A DNA stretch of 64,000 nt from Amblyornis subalaris (GCA_018881555.1 JACAXG010000007.1:13745235-13809234); one strand, 5' to 3'; counted from the stretch's first letter, positions 39,029 through 51,632 are shown. Notes: a model not told the origin generated them from the sequence alone. A program made the numbers and translations.

Positions 39029-39106
39029 GAAAAGGCTCAGTGCTTTCAGAAGGCTCTTGCTTCCCAAGCAGATAAATCCACACAGACAGAACTCGTAGGC
39101 CACGAT
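39029..39106 (+). CDS. Likely internal exon of an unidentified coiled-coil-type gene
   Basis: This is the best protein-coding candidate in the window. The acceptor is TTTTGTTTTACAG ending at 39028 and the donor is a perfect GTAAGT at 39107. The exon is 78 bp, exactly 26 codons, phase 0 on both sides, so skipping it would keep the frame. It reads EKAQCFQKALAS, then QADKSTQTELVGHD: charged, alanine/glutamine-rich and helical, with the STQTE motif often seen in coiled-coil cytoskeletal and centrosomal proteins. I do not recognise the gene. The same frame stays open into both flanking introns, which slightly weakens the evidence. Neighbouring candidate exons in matching phase lie at 38155-38177 and 40660-40740. 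The rest of such a gene would lie outside the window to the left. Confidence 0.55.
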
Positions 39107-40659
39107 GTAAGTAGCTGTATCAAACAGTATTTATTATCATCTTTGTGGGTGTTTGGACTTCTGTCAGCTGGTTTGCCTCTGCTGCTGTTGTGCCCATGCA
39201 TTGATGGGGTGATTCTAAAATACCTTTGGAAACGTGAGAAGGTAATTACAACTACCTGCCAGCACACCCATGCCCTGTTAATTTTAGGCTTTACAAAAAG
39301 CTGAGAATTTGCATAAATGAATGGGGAGGGTGTGTATTAGTGTATTGTAATTTTTTTTTTCAGTATTCATTTGCACCCTTACTGACACTTTAATGTGGTT
39401 ATTATGTTTATAATTGTATATGCTGTCCAAACAATATTTGAATTTTAAAATATAATGGAATAAGTACAGTTTTGCCAAGTGATGTTAAAATTCTATTTCC
39501 CGAAGAGCATCTGTCAGAATTTCTCCTCAAATGTGAATTAACAGTATGCGTCCTCATACAAGAACACAGTCAAGGAAGATTCCTTAACTGTAGAAATATT
39601 TTTTTCCTCAGTTCTTCTAACCAAAAGTATTCTGTCTGTGGGACGTTGCTTGAATGCGCGTAAAAGGTTCACTTGTTTATGCGATCCTCTTAAATAATCT
39701 TTGATTAAGAATGCTACTGTTTGGAACATTTAGCACAGTTCTATTCTGTGACTTGAGCAAAGTCTAACAATAATTCTTCCCAAATGATCAACATGCTGAT
39801 TCAAATTTANGAAAAGAACCCTGGAATTAAAGCAGGTATGTTTCGTATCAGTGGGGCATTAAGTTTTGTCTTCTGAGTCTTTGGATTGTCTTTGAATATA
39901 GAAACATAAAAATTTCGTGTCTTAATCTGAAGAATTCTTGAACCAAACTACACTTAAGTGTTTTTTTCAGACCGGGTTTTAATCTGATTTAAGCCAGGAG
40001 TATTAACTTTTTTTTTTTTTTAAAGTGAAATACTTTGGAAGAAAATGTAGTTATAATTATTTTTATGTGTATTGCTCAACACTTGTGGTTTGGTGGTTGG
40101 CACTTTTTTGTGTCTTTTTTTTTTTTATTTTGTTTTGTTTGGTTTTGGGGTTTTATTCTTGAGTATTTTTCATTTAGGGCAAATAAGTCAGTACTTTATT
40201 CATTGTACCTATCTGCAGTAATTTCTGGTTTGTGGGTTGCCGAATATGAACCTGTATGTTCTGCTGTGTCTGTGAAGTAATGTCTGGTGGAATTTACTGA
40301 AACTCTGAGGTGTGTATATATTACTGGTAAAAATTCCATGACATTCAAAAATATTTAAAACAATTTTTGAATGTTGCAATACTATATCCACTTCTGTGAC
40401 TAATTATCCTTAACAGTACTTTCTTATGTCTCAGATGTTAAATAAAAGTCTTCCACTAAAAATGGCAACAAGAAATATGTGGAGTTTGGGGGATTTTTTT
40501 TGTGTTGTTTTGTTTGAGTTTGGGTTATGTTGTTTGTTTGGTTTTTTTAAGCAGATGTGACTTTTGTATTTGGTTGTTCTCTCCCAAATCAAATATGTGG
40601 TACTCAGGCTGCCGAGATTCATGCTGTTAGCAGATTATATATTTTTCCCCTTTTTCCAG

Positions 40660-40740
40660 TCTGTGTTCCCTTGGAATTTGATGGGGAGGTCTTCTGTCAG
40701 TAAAATCAAAAATAAAATTAGAACCTCCTCCCCCAAAGAG
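40660..40740 (+). CDS. Candidate internal exon, 81 bp, phase 0
   Basis: A strong pyrimidine tract (TTTTTCCCCTTTTTCCAG) ends at 40659 and a moderate donor, GAG then GTACAG, begins at 40741. The 81 bp are 27 codons open in phase 0, reading SVFPWNLMGRSS, then VSKIKNKIRTSSPKE, which joins in frame to the exon ending at 39106. If the donor is not used, the frame runs on to a TGA at 40789-40791 directly followed by AATAAA at 40792-40797, so an alternative terminal exon is also possible. The basic, serine-rich character is plausible for a linker. No family is recognised. Confidence 0.3.
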
Positions 40741-40791
40741 GTACAGTTTTCTGGCCGAGACCTGAGTATGAATAATAACAACAATAAGTGA

Positions 40792-40797
40792 AATAAA
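40792..40797 (+). terminator. AATAAA next to a possible alternative stop
   Basis: A canonical poly(A) signal immediately after the TGA that ends the 40660 frame when its donor is ignored. AATAAA is common by chance in this composition. Confidence 0.15.
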
Positions 40798-41829
40798 TCC
40801 TTTTCTTAAGCAGCATTCTCTTCAAAATTAGTGGAATGTATTCTTCAGACTTCCCTGGTAAAATGCCTACCTTGTCACGGTTGCAATAATTTATTTTCTT
40901 ATATAGGCTGCGGCAATGCAAGAACAAAAGGAAACGTCAAATGTTTTTCTATGGAGCAATGCCTCACCTGTAGTTATCTGGTACAGAGTACTTGTGAAAA
41001 TTCCCTTGCAAGGGATTGATTNCAGAGGAATTTGGATTAATATACAAGAATAAGACAAGCTTGCTATAATCACCATGAGGGGTGAAGAGGAATGTGCAAA
41101 TAAGTAGTGTTAACACTTTTTGTAATATTGTTAAAACTTTTTGCTCTTTTATTTATTAAGTTGTGCAGCTTTTCTTTGAAGGATAGCTNTTAATGATTGN
41201 TTCAACCGTGTTTCTGTTGAAACCAAGTGGCAATTACTTTTGTATTCTTCACTTTTTTATGAGATTTTTAAGAGAAAATTGTAACTGTGGGAAGTAGAAT
41301 CTGTACATCATTTCATTTAGGATGTCAGTAAGTGTGTATAACTACAAGAATATTGTGCTAATATGAAATTCGATTAAATAGAAAAACATAAAACAGATCA
41401 GAGAGTACAAGATGTATTTTTCACCCCATTAGTCACACATTCTGAGAATAGTATACATTGAATACTTAAGATCTAGTTTAAGAAGTAAGCAGAAAATTTA
41501 AGTTCATTTCATCATTACAGATTTGCTGCTTTAATTAAAAAAAAAAAAAATACCCTCAAATTTTTATTTTTCCTTAATTCAAATTTAGAAGCTAGCAATA
41601 GTTGGATAAAAGTGCTACCAGGAATTTGCGTAGCATTATTTTATAGATGTTGTACAAATATTGACGTGCACTACACAGTGTCATATTTCAGAAATGCTTT
41701 AGATAGTGCCTCTATGAATTGTTTGGTTTTTATTCTCATATATTCTTTTGTCTCACTGTGTAATCTTAAAAGTTACCTATTTTGCAGTTGAAAAAGCTGA
41801 GACAGGTTAGCCGCCNAAATGACTATTGA

Positions 41830-44800
41830 CTTCTGGACAATATCTCCAGTAGTTAAGAGACTATTCTTTAGCCTTGAAGTTCATTTAGATGTGTCATTAA
41901 AAGTAAATGAAAATTCTGACTTTGACTTAGATGAGGAATTAATCCTTTTGTCCGTAGGGTGTACAGTAATGTAAAAAAGCTGGAGGCTAATCTATATTTA
42001 GGAAGGAATGGGTGAAGAAGGAGGAAATGCAGTGTTTCAAAGGGAAGAAATGTTCTTGTTTCTGTGGGCTGCTCTGAAAAAGCTTAAACAGAATTGAGTG
42101 AGTGTTTTGGGTAAGTGTTTGAGCGATTATCAGAATGGAAGTTATTACAGCGCATTTTATGTTAGCGGCTATAGCATAATTACAGTCAGAGTCTGACTAT
42201 CAAGATGATCAGTAAAGTTTGGATCATGCAATCTCCGGCAATACTGGTAAATTGTTGGATAATACTTCTGATAGATTTCTCTGGTTTTTTCCCATACTGC
42301 ACACTGTGATTTTTGAGCTGAAATTGCTTTAGAGTACTGTTTTAGCGAATAAGTAGGAGATAAAGTCTATAGCAGTAAAGATAATGTTTCTTGTAAAGAA
42401 CTGTTTGAACTGGAAAGCACACTGCTTAATTTCTTTCCTGTACTAAAACAATCTAATATGAAACTTAATTAAGGAATTAAAACACAAAGTTTAAAATAAT
42501 TCTTGATAAGCATGAAAGAGGGTCTTCCATGATGAGAAATACTACAGTGTCCTTAAATGATTAACATAATCACTCTGCTACTTGAGTAAATTGAAAGTAA
42601 AATATTAACACAACTACTGCATGTATTCCAGGGAAGACATTAGAAAGTACTCAGAGTTTCTTAAAAGGATAGTTGCTTTCTAGTACAGCATGTCAAGGGA
42701 TCTTCATCTTATGATAGTCTTAAATTTACTCTATTTTCCAATATGTGTACTGAGAATCATTTAAAACTTGCTGGCATTCTTTTANAAAGAGCCAAATGCG
42801 CAACAGATTGATGTCAAGGATGCTAAATAATAAATTATTAATGTGTCTTTAATAATCAATGCCAGTTTAACCTCCTTCACCTTCCTGTGCTTTTATTGAG
42901 AGATCAAGGAATAATTTCTTTCATGTCGATCAGGTTGCTAAAATGGACCAGAAGAGGAATAGATGCAGTCAGCTAGCTTTGGGACTGATTACAAGATCAT
43001 GTTAAGAGATACAAATCTAATAGTGGCTGCCAGCTGAATAGGTAGTCCAAAGTATCATACAGGCATCACACAAGCACTCTGCAGCATGTGCCATGGCTGA
43101 TTGGTTTTCATTAAAATGTGTCTCAAAGCAGCATTAAATAAGTACAGTACAGTTCTTATTTCTGTCACCAAAGAAAGTCCAACTCAGCACCACTTTGTCA
43201 ATCTTTATCAGTCTTTGGATGAAAAGAGTTTGTACTTAATTTTATTCTCCACAAAGTAGTCGTTCCTAAGAACTGACATGATTTCTATAATGTATTTTCT
43301 GTGTTTGCCTCCTGCTGATATAGGTTTCATATCTGAGAACTGCTATTCTGTTTGTTCTTTGTCTTTAACACTGAGAGTAAAGCTGATGTAAACTGGTTTT
43401 GGACTGCTCCTAAACTCATTCCCCATTTAATGAGAATTCTTTCCAGTCTAGTGGTCCTTACATTTTGTATAATGCTTCTGAAGTCTCAGATAAGAAACTT
43501 GTTTGTAGTGCTGCTCTCAATGTGCTGCAGTTTGGTTTGCAGAGCTACAGACAAATTACCTTTCTTTGGTGATCATCAGCATTGCTTTTGTAACAGTGCT
43601 GTGTGATAGATAAGAAGGCACTGACTTTTATCACCTGTACAGTCATGCAATATTAAAATCAATACTGATACATATTTTAGGATATTTGTTTTGTAGCTTG
43701 CTGTTCATTACCTTGGACAGCATGCCTCCCTTAACCTCTCAAAACCTGGGCACTGCTTTTTGCAGAGCCTCTGGGTTTCAACAGGAGGGCATAGAAGACA
43801 TGAAGGTGGATTCTCTAGCTGTTCCCATCCACCTTCCTGCTGTGCTCCTTATCCTCCGTGGCAGTCCGCATGGTTTATGGATGCTGCAAAGCGACTGTGT
43901 TGCATTGTGTCTCCTCCTTTAGGAAGGCAGGGAAACAGAATACTGAAGTACTTGAACTACTGGAACTTCCAGTTTAATCTAAATACGTTCTGCCCACACT
44001 ATTTGTAGTTTGTTACAGTGTGAAGTGAGTTGTATTTTGCCATCTAAACTGGAAATTACATCCTACTTCTGCCTCATATCCTCGCCGTGGAGACTGATGT
44101 CCATCTGCTATTGTGTGTTACTGCTAGATTATTTTTCTCCATTTGTTTATTTTGTCTCTGAGTTTGTTTTCTAATGTATATGGTGAAATAATGCAAACTT
44201 ATGCAAAATATACCTTTCGCTAATGCAAAATTATTTAAAAATATTCAGAAATCAAACTAGNCATTTACCATTGCAGTATTTGCTTTGATTGTATGTCTGT
44301 GTACCTATTGATATCCGGATATCCAAGTTATTCTTGACATGCTGCATCCTTTCCTGCAACTTCCTCTAGCATTCATTTTCTCTTCTTCTCATGTCCAATT
44401 TCCTTTTTTTGGTATACAATTTCAAAATACCATTTCAAAATCTATGTGTTTTGAGGGCATCCTACGTGTGTAAGTTGTCAAACTTTGATGATGTCAAACT
44501 AAGATGATACTTTTTTGGGGTTTAATGACTGCCTTCCAGCAACCCTTACCAAACACATTGCTTCACCATCAAACCCCTATATACATGGTGTTTGAATTCC
44601 ATTTAACCACCAAGTCATGAACATGAATGAATTGTTATGCCTGCTCACAACGGGGAAAAACAGTTCAAGATGCTGGTGCCAAACTCGCAAGACGGCAAAT
44701 TCTTGTGCTGAGTGTTTGGCATTTGTGGTGCTATACAAAAAGTGGTGACAGGTTCTCACCTACACAAACTTCAGAAGTGGCTTGGTTCTGAGACAGAAAC

Positions 44801-47276
44801 TGAGGTGTGCCATATAGAAAAGCAGCTTTACTTCTGNGGCTGATTATCAACAGGGTATTATGCATTTAATTTTGCCATCTCTAGGACTAAAGAACAATAA
44901 AATTTGCATTCTGTAGTGATGCTTAATTGGTAGGAATGATCTTCAGTTTTGATTTGTGACATGCAAATTGGCTTCTGGCTGCTTGTATAAAAACGGTGTG
45001 CTGTTTAAATATTTGTAGAAATATGACANTGATATTATAGCTGAGTTTCCTCACGGACCTGAAATTAATATAATACGAGTAGTCTCTGTATCTTTAAAAA
45101 ACACTGTTTTCCTGTAATGTACTCTTCAATAGCAGTGAAATGTTTTTCTTGCCTTCAAATTTTACATCTTTCTACTTACTCTATATTTTTCTGTTGTAAC
45201 CTTCTTCTGTCCTTGTATCTGCAGTTATACTGCTGCTATCTTGCTTTGAAAGTGCGATAAAATATGAGGTACATAGAAATATTGACCAAACTTACTGTCA
45301 CTAATTTTTGCTTAGATATCTTGGGGTGGGGGAGAGGAACGGAGGGAGAAGCAAAGAAAGGTGTTGAGTTATTCCTAATTATTCATCCTAGAAGTTGGGT
45401 TAAGACAGAACTCTTCCCACTTTTTCTGCTTTTGCTCCATCACCGTCTTCTTTGAATTCTCCAGAAGTTTACTTTTTCACTTAACTACATCCATCTAGAC
45501 ATTTTGTNTCATTTCTTATTTTACTTTTAGTGCTGTACTTAGGAGTATGATTTATCATAATTTTATTTTATTGTGATGTATTTTCAGTATGTTCTAGTTG
45601 CATTATTTCTNTTGTAAAGATACTGCTAAGCAGTTCATGACTACTCTCAGTAGGAACTAAGTGAGCAGCTATTGCTAGAATTAATAGCATGTTCTTACTA
45701 CGTCCACTCTGACCTGTTACACTAAGGGTAGAAAGAAGTAGGGCACTGACAGACAGAATGTTTGAATAGTTTTTATTTGATTGAAATTAAAAAGCCACCC
45801 ACCAGATTATACCTGGCTGACTCTGTTCATGCATTATGTTGAGTACTAGCAGCATCCTATTTGTAAGGCCAGAAAGTAGCAGCACTGAAACCTTTTGGAT
45901 GCTGTTCAAAAGAATGAACTGGGAGTTTAGTAAAATGCGCTCAATAACAATCAAAAATTCTAAAAACTAGCAACATTTTGCAATAGGCTTTGANTATATT
46001 TTTTTAAAAAAGGAGAATAACTTGATTTCACCTTGAAGNAAAAATCAACAAACAAAATTGAGAAATGGAGCATGGATAACCACTGCGTTATAAGCAATGC
46101 GTATGGGTTTTGCTACATTGGTACATTTNGAGTGAGTGCTTTTTAATACAGAACAAACTACTTACATAGTTTTATCGTAATGTGGAAATGTTTTAATGTT
46201 GTGTGCATGTTGCGTGTAGATTTCCTCTATTGGCATAGACTGGCTCACTCAGGGACCTTTTTCCAGTACAAACATGGCATCTGTTGTGCATAAGTGTTTT
46301 CTGACTATAACGCTGTCATGCCCAAGCTGACGAGTCATATTTCTGGTTTTGTCTGCGTTGTCACTTAATTCATTGTTGTGTTGATCATTAGTGTGAAAGA
46401 AGCTTTATTATTACATGCTGCCTGCATGACTGCATACAGCAGAAACAGTCATTTTTCATTTACTTTGTGTTGCCATCAAACCATACATCACTAAGATTTC
46501 ATTTCATTTCTTTTTTCTTTCTTTTTTTTTTTTTTTGTTTGTTTTTAAAGGCCCTGTGGAACTCCCCATGTTCTGAAGGCTTAGCTTACAAACCTATCAG
46601 CATCTCATTGGTTCCATCATTATTAAATTAAAAAGCAACATCTGGACACTCTGCACTTATGGATTTAATTAAATACTGCTGTTTATGAAATGAGCTGCAA
46701 GTTACCATTGCTGGCAAAATTCTACTACTTAAGATAGTATTTGTATTATGAACAGTCAAACATCACTTTTTTGGCAATATCTTCATTATTAAATGTATCG
46801 ATGAATAAATTATTAGCAAGCTATCACAAAGTTATTATCTGAAATAAAAATTATTCTTTCCATTTTGTGCACTTAGTCATCCATTGGTGATTCACTGCAA
46901 GTAAGAAAATCCTTCAGTNATGTTTGTCTCTTGAGGTTGGAAAAAATATGTCTTCAAGATCTGGAAACCTGAGGAAACCATTATTTTTTAAAAGCTGTAT
47001 TTTTTCTTTTCCAGTAATAATACTTTTGCACCAATTATGAATACAGGGTAAGGACCTTTCAATATGTGGTCTATCTGATAAATGTTCATTATGATGTACC
47101 TAATTCTTATGTGGGATTCAAGAAACATTTCTGTAGGGTATTTGGTAAGCCTTCACAAGGCCAGAATTTACCCAGTTTTATCCCAGGAAATAGGAGAGCT
47201 GATCCTAAAAATNTACACACTGATTTTTTTAATCCATTAGAATCATAGCTTTACTTTCTATCTAATTTTCCTGCAG
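41830..47276. other. AT-rich non-coding stretch, presumed intron
   Basis: No strongly supported exon. A strong acceptor at 46550 leads to 26 open phase-0 codons, a TAA at 46629-46631 and AATAAA at 46804 and 46843. It is a possible alternative terminal exon but may be chance after a long poly-T tract. A GC-richer patch at 43.73-43.95 kb has two overlapping + frames without recognisable domains. Confidence 0.45.
44191..44229 (+). promoter_or_regulatory. Three ATGCAAA motifs in 39 bp
   Basis: ATGCAAA occurs at 44191-44197, 44201-44207 and 44223-44229, spaced 10 and 22 bp apart, close to one and two helical turns. ATGCAAA is the core of the POU octamer. It is a possible binding-site cluster in an otherwise plain AT-rich stretch; function is inferred only. 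Confidence 0.25.
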
Positions 47277-47308
47277 CTTCTAAGAGACATTGCTAAGAGA
47301 GCATCAGT
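47277..47308 (+). CDS. Candidate 32 bp exon
   Basis: A good acceptor (CTAATTTTCCTGCAG) ends at 47276 and a GTGAGC donor begins at 47309. Ten codons read LLRDIAKRAS and leave GT, which the first base of the 51508 segment would complete as a valine codon. It enters in phase 0, so it fits either the 39029 or the 40660 exon upstream. The segment is short, so it is credible only as part of the chain. Confidence 0.25.
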
Positions 47309-49444
47309 GTGAGCAAAGTAAACATTGTGTTTGCTGGACATGACTGTGCTATATGAGTGAGTAGCAGTTTTTGTCCAGAGGGGGTGGGTAAGAGCAATTC
47401 CTAGCTTAGGGCTTTATTAAGCAAGAAACCAGGAGCAAACAGTGAAGTTCACCAGAAACCCTGTCACCACTCTTAGTTGCTTCAGTGTAACCTTACCCAG
47501 GAATGACTTCATTCACGAGGATGTGCTCTACACCCACCCTTCCCAGGTAAGATGATAAGGTGCTTGTGCCAGCAATATTCTCTAGCCTTTTCTGCTGATA
47601 CTTTTTCTTACAAACAAGAGACAACACTTGAATCTTTTTATTATGCCATTTTAATCAGGCCTCNTAGTATATGGTAAGAACAGTTACTCAGCTGGAGCAA
47701 CTGTTTAGCACCTGCAAGTTCAATTTCAGGCAGAGGATATACAGCATTCATTTAAAAACAAGATTTCACCAGTTATTCTTAAATGGAGCTGAACTGAAAA
47801 TAAAAGTATTCAGTTAAATATTCATGCTGGTCTTTAAAGTGAATGAAGGTTCTGCACACGTGAGATTGCATTATGTTGGCTGATTCTGTACCACTTAACA
47901 TGATGTTACTGTTTCTCAGTCTTATCTTTTCTTCTTTGATCATAACAGTCATCCTCAGCACCCTCTCTTGCCCTTTTGGTCAGGCTGCATGGAACTTCTT
48001 TGTGTGTATAATTGCATAGTTCTTACTGTATTTGTTTGAAGTATCTTGTAAAACCCATTAAGTAGCAAATGCATAATTTAAAGAAACAACAGAAACAAGC
48101 ATGTGAATATTATCCTTTTGAACTTTGCCTTCCTTGTTGAACTTCACCTGTTACGATTCTTCATTCTTTTCTTCGTCTAGAAAATCCTTTTTGTAATCAT
48201 TGGTAAGCATGGAAATGGCTACGTCTTGCTGCTGTCTGTCATGCTTTCTTTTTTCATCACTATCTTTGTTACGGTGGTATTTTCAGCCTTTGTCAGGTAC
48301 TGCTCTTTGGAAGATGATAGACAGAATATTTTTAATTGTAATCCTTTGGCACAGAGGCCTGTATTTTACTTAAAGAAATATGTATGGATAATGGAGAGGG
48401 TTGCGAAAAAATTGTGTAAGTTAGTGAAAGAAGAANAGTGGAAGAAAAAAAGTGTTTTTGTGATTCCTATGGGAAGGAAATTAGCTTCACTTTCTAAATA
48501 AACAAGCTTTTTACCCATTCATCCTAAGTCTGTGAAGGAATACTTTAAAATACTGAAAGAGCTAATGTATTTCTATATCTGTTGCATTGTAGAGGTGTTA
48601 CAAGCAGCCATGATTTCAGTGAAAAACTGAAGACAGCCCTTTGACTTTTGGGGTAAAGAGTATAAGAGTTGGGATTTTAACTTCCCCATTAAATTATCCA
48701 TGATTTCCAACCCCTTTTTTGTAATTTCTTTGATATATTTTCATTTTTCTATAACTACAAGATAGTATGAACCAATAAAAAATTACTCACATTTGGTATT
48801 TTGCTCATATAGCATTTGAATGATCTGGAAGAAATCATGATTGACAAGTACTATTCAGACTTCAAGGATACGTAATCAATACTTTATATGCATAGGCAAG
48901 AACTTAACACTAGTTTAATTAAAGTCTTAACAGTCTGATCAAAGATTTTTTTTAAAATTATTATTGCCGTAGAAAGTGATACGTGCACATCTAGTTCAAA
49001 AAGTCAAAAATTAAATAAATGTAATGTTCCTAGTACCTATCTCTTTCCTTGATGTATTGCTCACTCTTGCACAGCCTCTTGTGATCTGAAGGTCAGTGGC
49101 TTCTGGTCAGTTGTGAGAACGTTACAGTAAATCTGCTATCCCAACTCCTTGGCANTCTGATAATAGCATTGATTTCTTTCTCCTCATTCTGGAATCCAGT
49201 TGGGATCTCTCTGATATGTTTGTTAACATGTTGCTCTTATCAATGATTTCAAGTGTATGTGACATCTCTGTTATCCTTATGACTGGTTTTACCATGCTCC
49301 AAAGATTTCTTTCCTTTGATGGTGAGTAACTTCATAGTTGTTGAGCCTCTGGTGTCATCTGATGCCTGTAATTAGTTGGACTGCTTGTTATTGGAANATC
49401 ATTCACAGAATAAGTGCTTGTTACTGGTGTCTGTAAGATACAGA

Positions 49445-49510
49445 AATGTAATTGACAAAGCCCCNCCATCCCCTCCCCACTACCNAAACCTTGCCGTGTA
49501 AGCCCTATAA
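49445..49510 (-). mobile_element. Short LTR 5' tip of the 24 kb family
   Basis: On the minus strand the sequence GGGCTTACACGGCAAGG, followed after an N by GGTAGTGGGGAGGGG, matches the start of the same LTR family as at 52.3-52.7 kb. There the corresponding text is GGGTTTATGTGGCAAGG then GCTGGCAGCGGGAGGG. Only about 65 bp can be matched before similarity is lost. It is either a tiny relic or a fortuitous G-rich match. Confidence 0.4.
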
Positions 49511-51507
49511 AAGGTGTTGCACACACAGCTATAAAAAGCTGAACAGCCAGTACAGAAAAGGTAATAGTAACTTGGCCATTTGGTAACTGCCCTTCAGAGC
49601 TTAAGTAAATATCCAGAAATAAAGTATTCTGTAAACATCCAAGTAAGCCAGGCAAAAATAAACACTGATGCCCATGTTGTTAGCTTGATCCAAAGCCTGT
49701 GTCTTGTTCCAAGCACTGGTAACACCGTGTTAACAGAGATACGANGCTAAAACAGTATTGGCAAAATACTTTGTTCTCATTCTGAGCATTGGCATTTAAC
49801 AAGTGCAGGGGTTTGTTATTTTAACTAGCACACATTGTTTTTCTCCATTTGATGCTTTGCGAGTGGTACCAGATAACCTGAGTTTGCTTTATGTGCTTTC
49901 CTTCAGGGACTTCTGAATGTGCAAGTGCAAGGTGATTTCATACAGTGCAGGATGGGGAAAAGTAGAAGTTTAGTCACTGGACTTAAAAGTAACAAAGGTG
50001 CAAAAATGTTACAGCTAGAGCAAATATTCTGTGATAAATGTTGTAAAGCTGAGAAGGAACAAGAGTGATTGAAGTTATAAGCAGTCAGAAAGACAGACAA
50101 GTCTCAAAAAACCTGAGGTAGTATAGAGAGGCAGAAAGGTTACACCCTGCTTGAATNGAAGGCAGATATTTTTTCAGTCAGCATTTTATTTTTGTCATTT
50201 TTTTTAAATTAATCTTCTGAAGTGATTTCAATATGAGAACACACAGAACAGTGTGAATACCNGCATAGAAATTATTCTGCTGTACCTCAATATGCATTTG
50301 GGCCNATAAAGGATTGCTGTAGCTTACAATGTTTACAAAAGGCGTTTAAAATAATTCGTAACATGATCACTGAGGCTGTTTGTGGGCATAGGTACTGTAT
50401 GCATGGTGAAAGGGCTNGAAATTTTGTTGTTCTTGAGTAGATAGGAAATCAGTGACATNTCTTCTGAAACTGAGTTTAGCCAGTTTTAACCAGTGGTTTT
50501 TAGGCATATTTGCACTATTTGGCCACTTCAGTGGTTTAAACTGTTCAGTATGCTTTAGACTTTTAGGTAAGTGTTAAAACTTAGTAGGATAACACCAACA
50601 TATATGTTTCACTAACAATGGAAACAGAAAGTGCCATTTCTATTCCTGACCTATTACTACTTCTTCCTCAATTGAAGTGCAGTGAGAACTATCCAGGCTG
50701 TGTTCTTGGCCATCATTTCAAAATGGTGCTCTTTTAGTATTCATTTATTCATTTTTAGTAATGGAAGCTTCTACTTCTTAAGAGTCAACAGAATATTAAC
50801 ATTAATGATAAAACAGCAAGAAGGAGCATGAAGGAAAAGGATTATAAATGAGATTTGGGAAATAGTAATATGGAGTTTTTTGTACTGTACAAAAAGGCAT
50901 TAAATTGAAAGTAGAATCTACTGGATACCAGCAATAAAAGGAAAAAAAGTTCTGTTTGGTTACTAGGAAATGCATTACAAAAAAACTAGCAAAGATATAT
51001 TTTTATGTGTGCATGTATTAAATCATGCTGGAGTTGAAAGCGCATAAATTAGATACCATATTACAACTTTATATTCAGTACCAGCTTCATTACTTTCAGG
51101 GAGACTTTAACTCATCTGAAACCACCAAGGAAAAGCTTGGTGGTGCTGTTAGTGATAACTTAAATGATGAAATTAGGTGGTAGCTTTGTATTTGATTCCA
51201 AAATAGAGGAGCTTGATCTATATTGTACAATGATGCATGCATGCTATCGAATATTTGGAGAGAAATGCCAACACCTGCACTGACATAATACAGCATAATG
51301 CTGACATAATACAAGCAAAGATTGGAGAAAGCACAACTGCATGAGAGGAACAGATGATGGAGGCAGTAGGATCTTCGTATCTCAAACGTATGAAGCAATT
51401 TTAAGTGCACACATCAAAGACATGATTTTCCCAATGTGCAAGATTTGAAAAGTGTCTGTGAGAATATAACTTTGTGTATGTGTGTAAGTCTGTATTTCAT
51501 TTTCCAG

Positions 51508-51604
51508 TCTGTTAAATGATTCAGGAGAAAAGCTTAATGTGGAGACAAATCTACTGCAGGAGTCCTGTTTGGTTATGAATAAATTCTGCGAAGAGATCCC
51601 CTAA
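51508..51604 (+). CDS. Candidate terminal coding exon with stop codon
   Basis: The acceptor ATTTCATTTTCCAG ends at 51507. One base completes a codon, and 31 codons then run to a TAA at 51602-51604. They read LLNDSGEKLNVETN, then LLQESCLVMNKFCEEIP. The composition looks protein-like rather than T-driven. An AATAAA follows the stop by 28 bases (51633-51638), giving a very short 3' UTR. Its phase matches the 47277-47308 segment 4.2 kb upstream. No family is recognised. The main doubts are the very short UTR and the frequency of chance acceptors. Confidence 0.35.
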
Positions 51605-51632
51605 GCAATTGTCAAATTTCAGGTATTACAGA

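Noticed and set aside
40903..41019. Open segment after TTTTCTTATATAG with residues AAAMQEQKETSN
   Set aside because: It is phase-compatible and helix-like, but no acceptable donor follows and it lies only about 160 bp after the stronger 40660-40740 candidate.
48226..48501. Membrane-like 91-codon + frame after a strong acceptor near 48180
   Set aside because: The acceptor is followed within 22 bases by a GTAAGC donor, and the long frame is T-rich. No coherent exon results.
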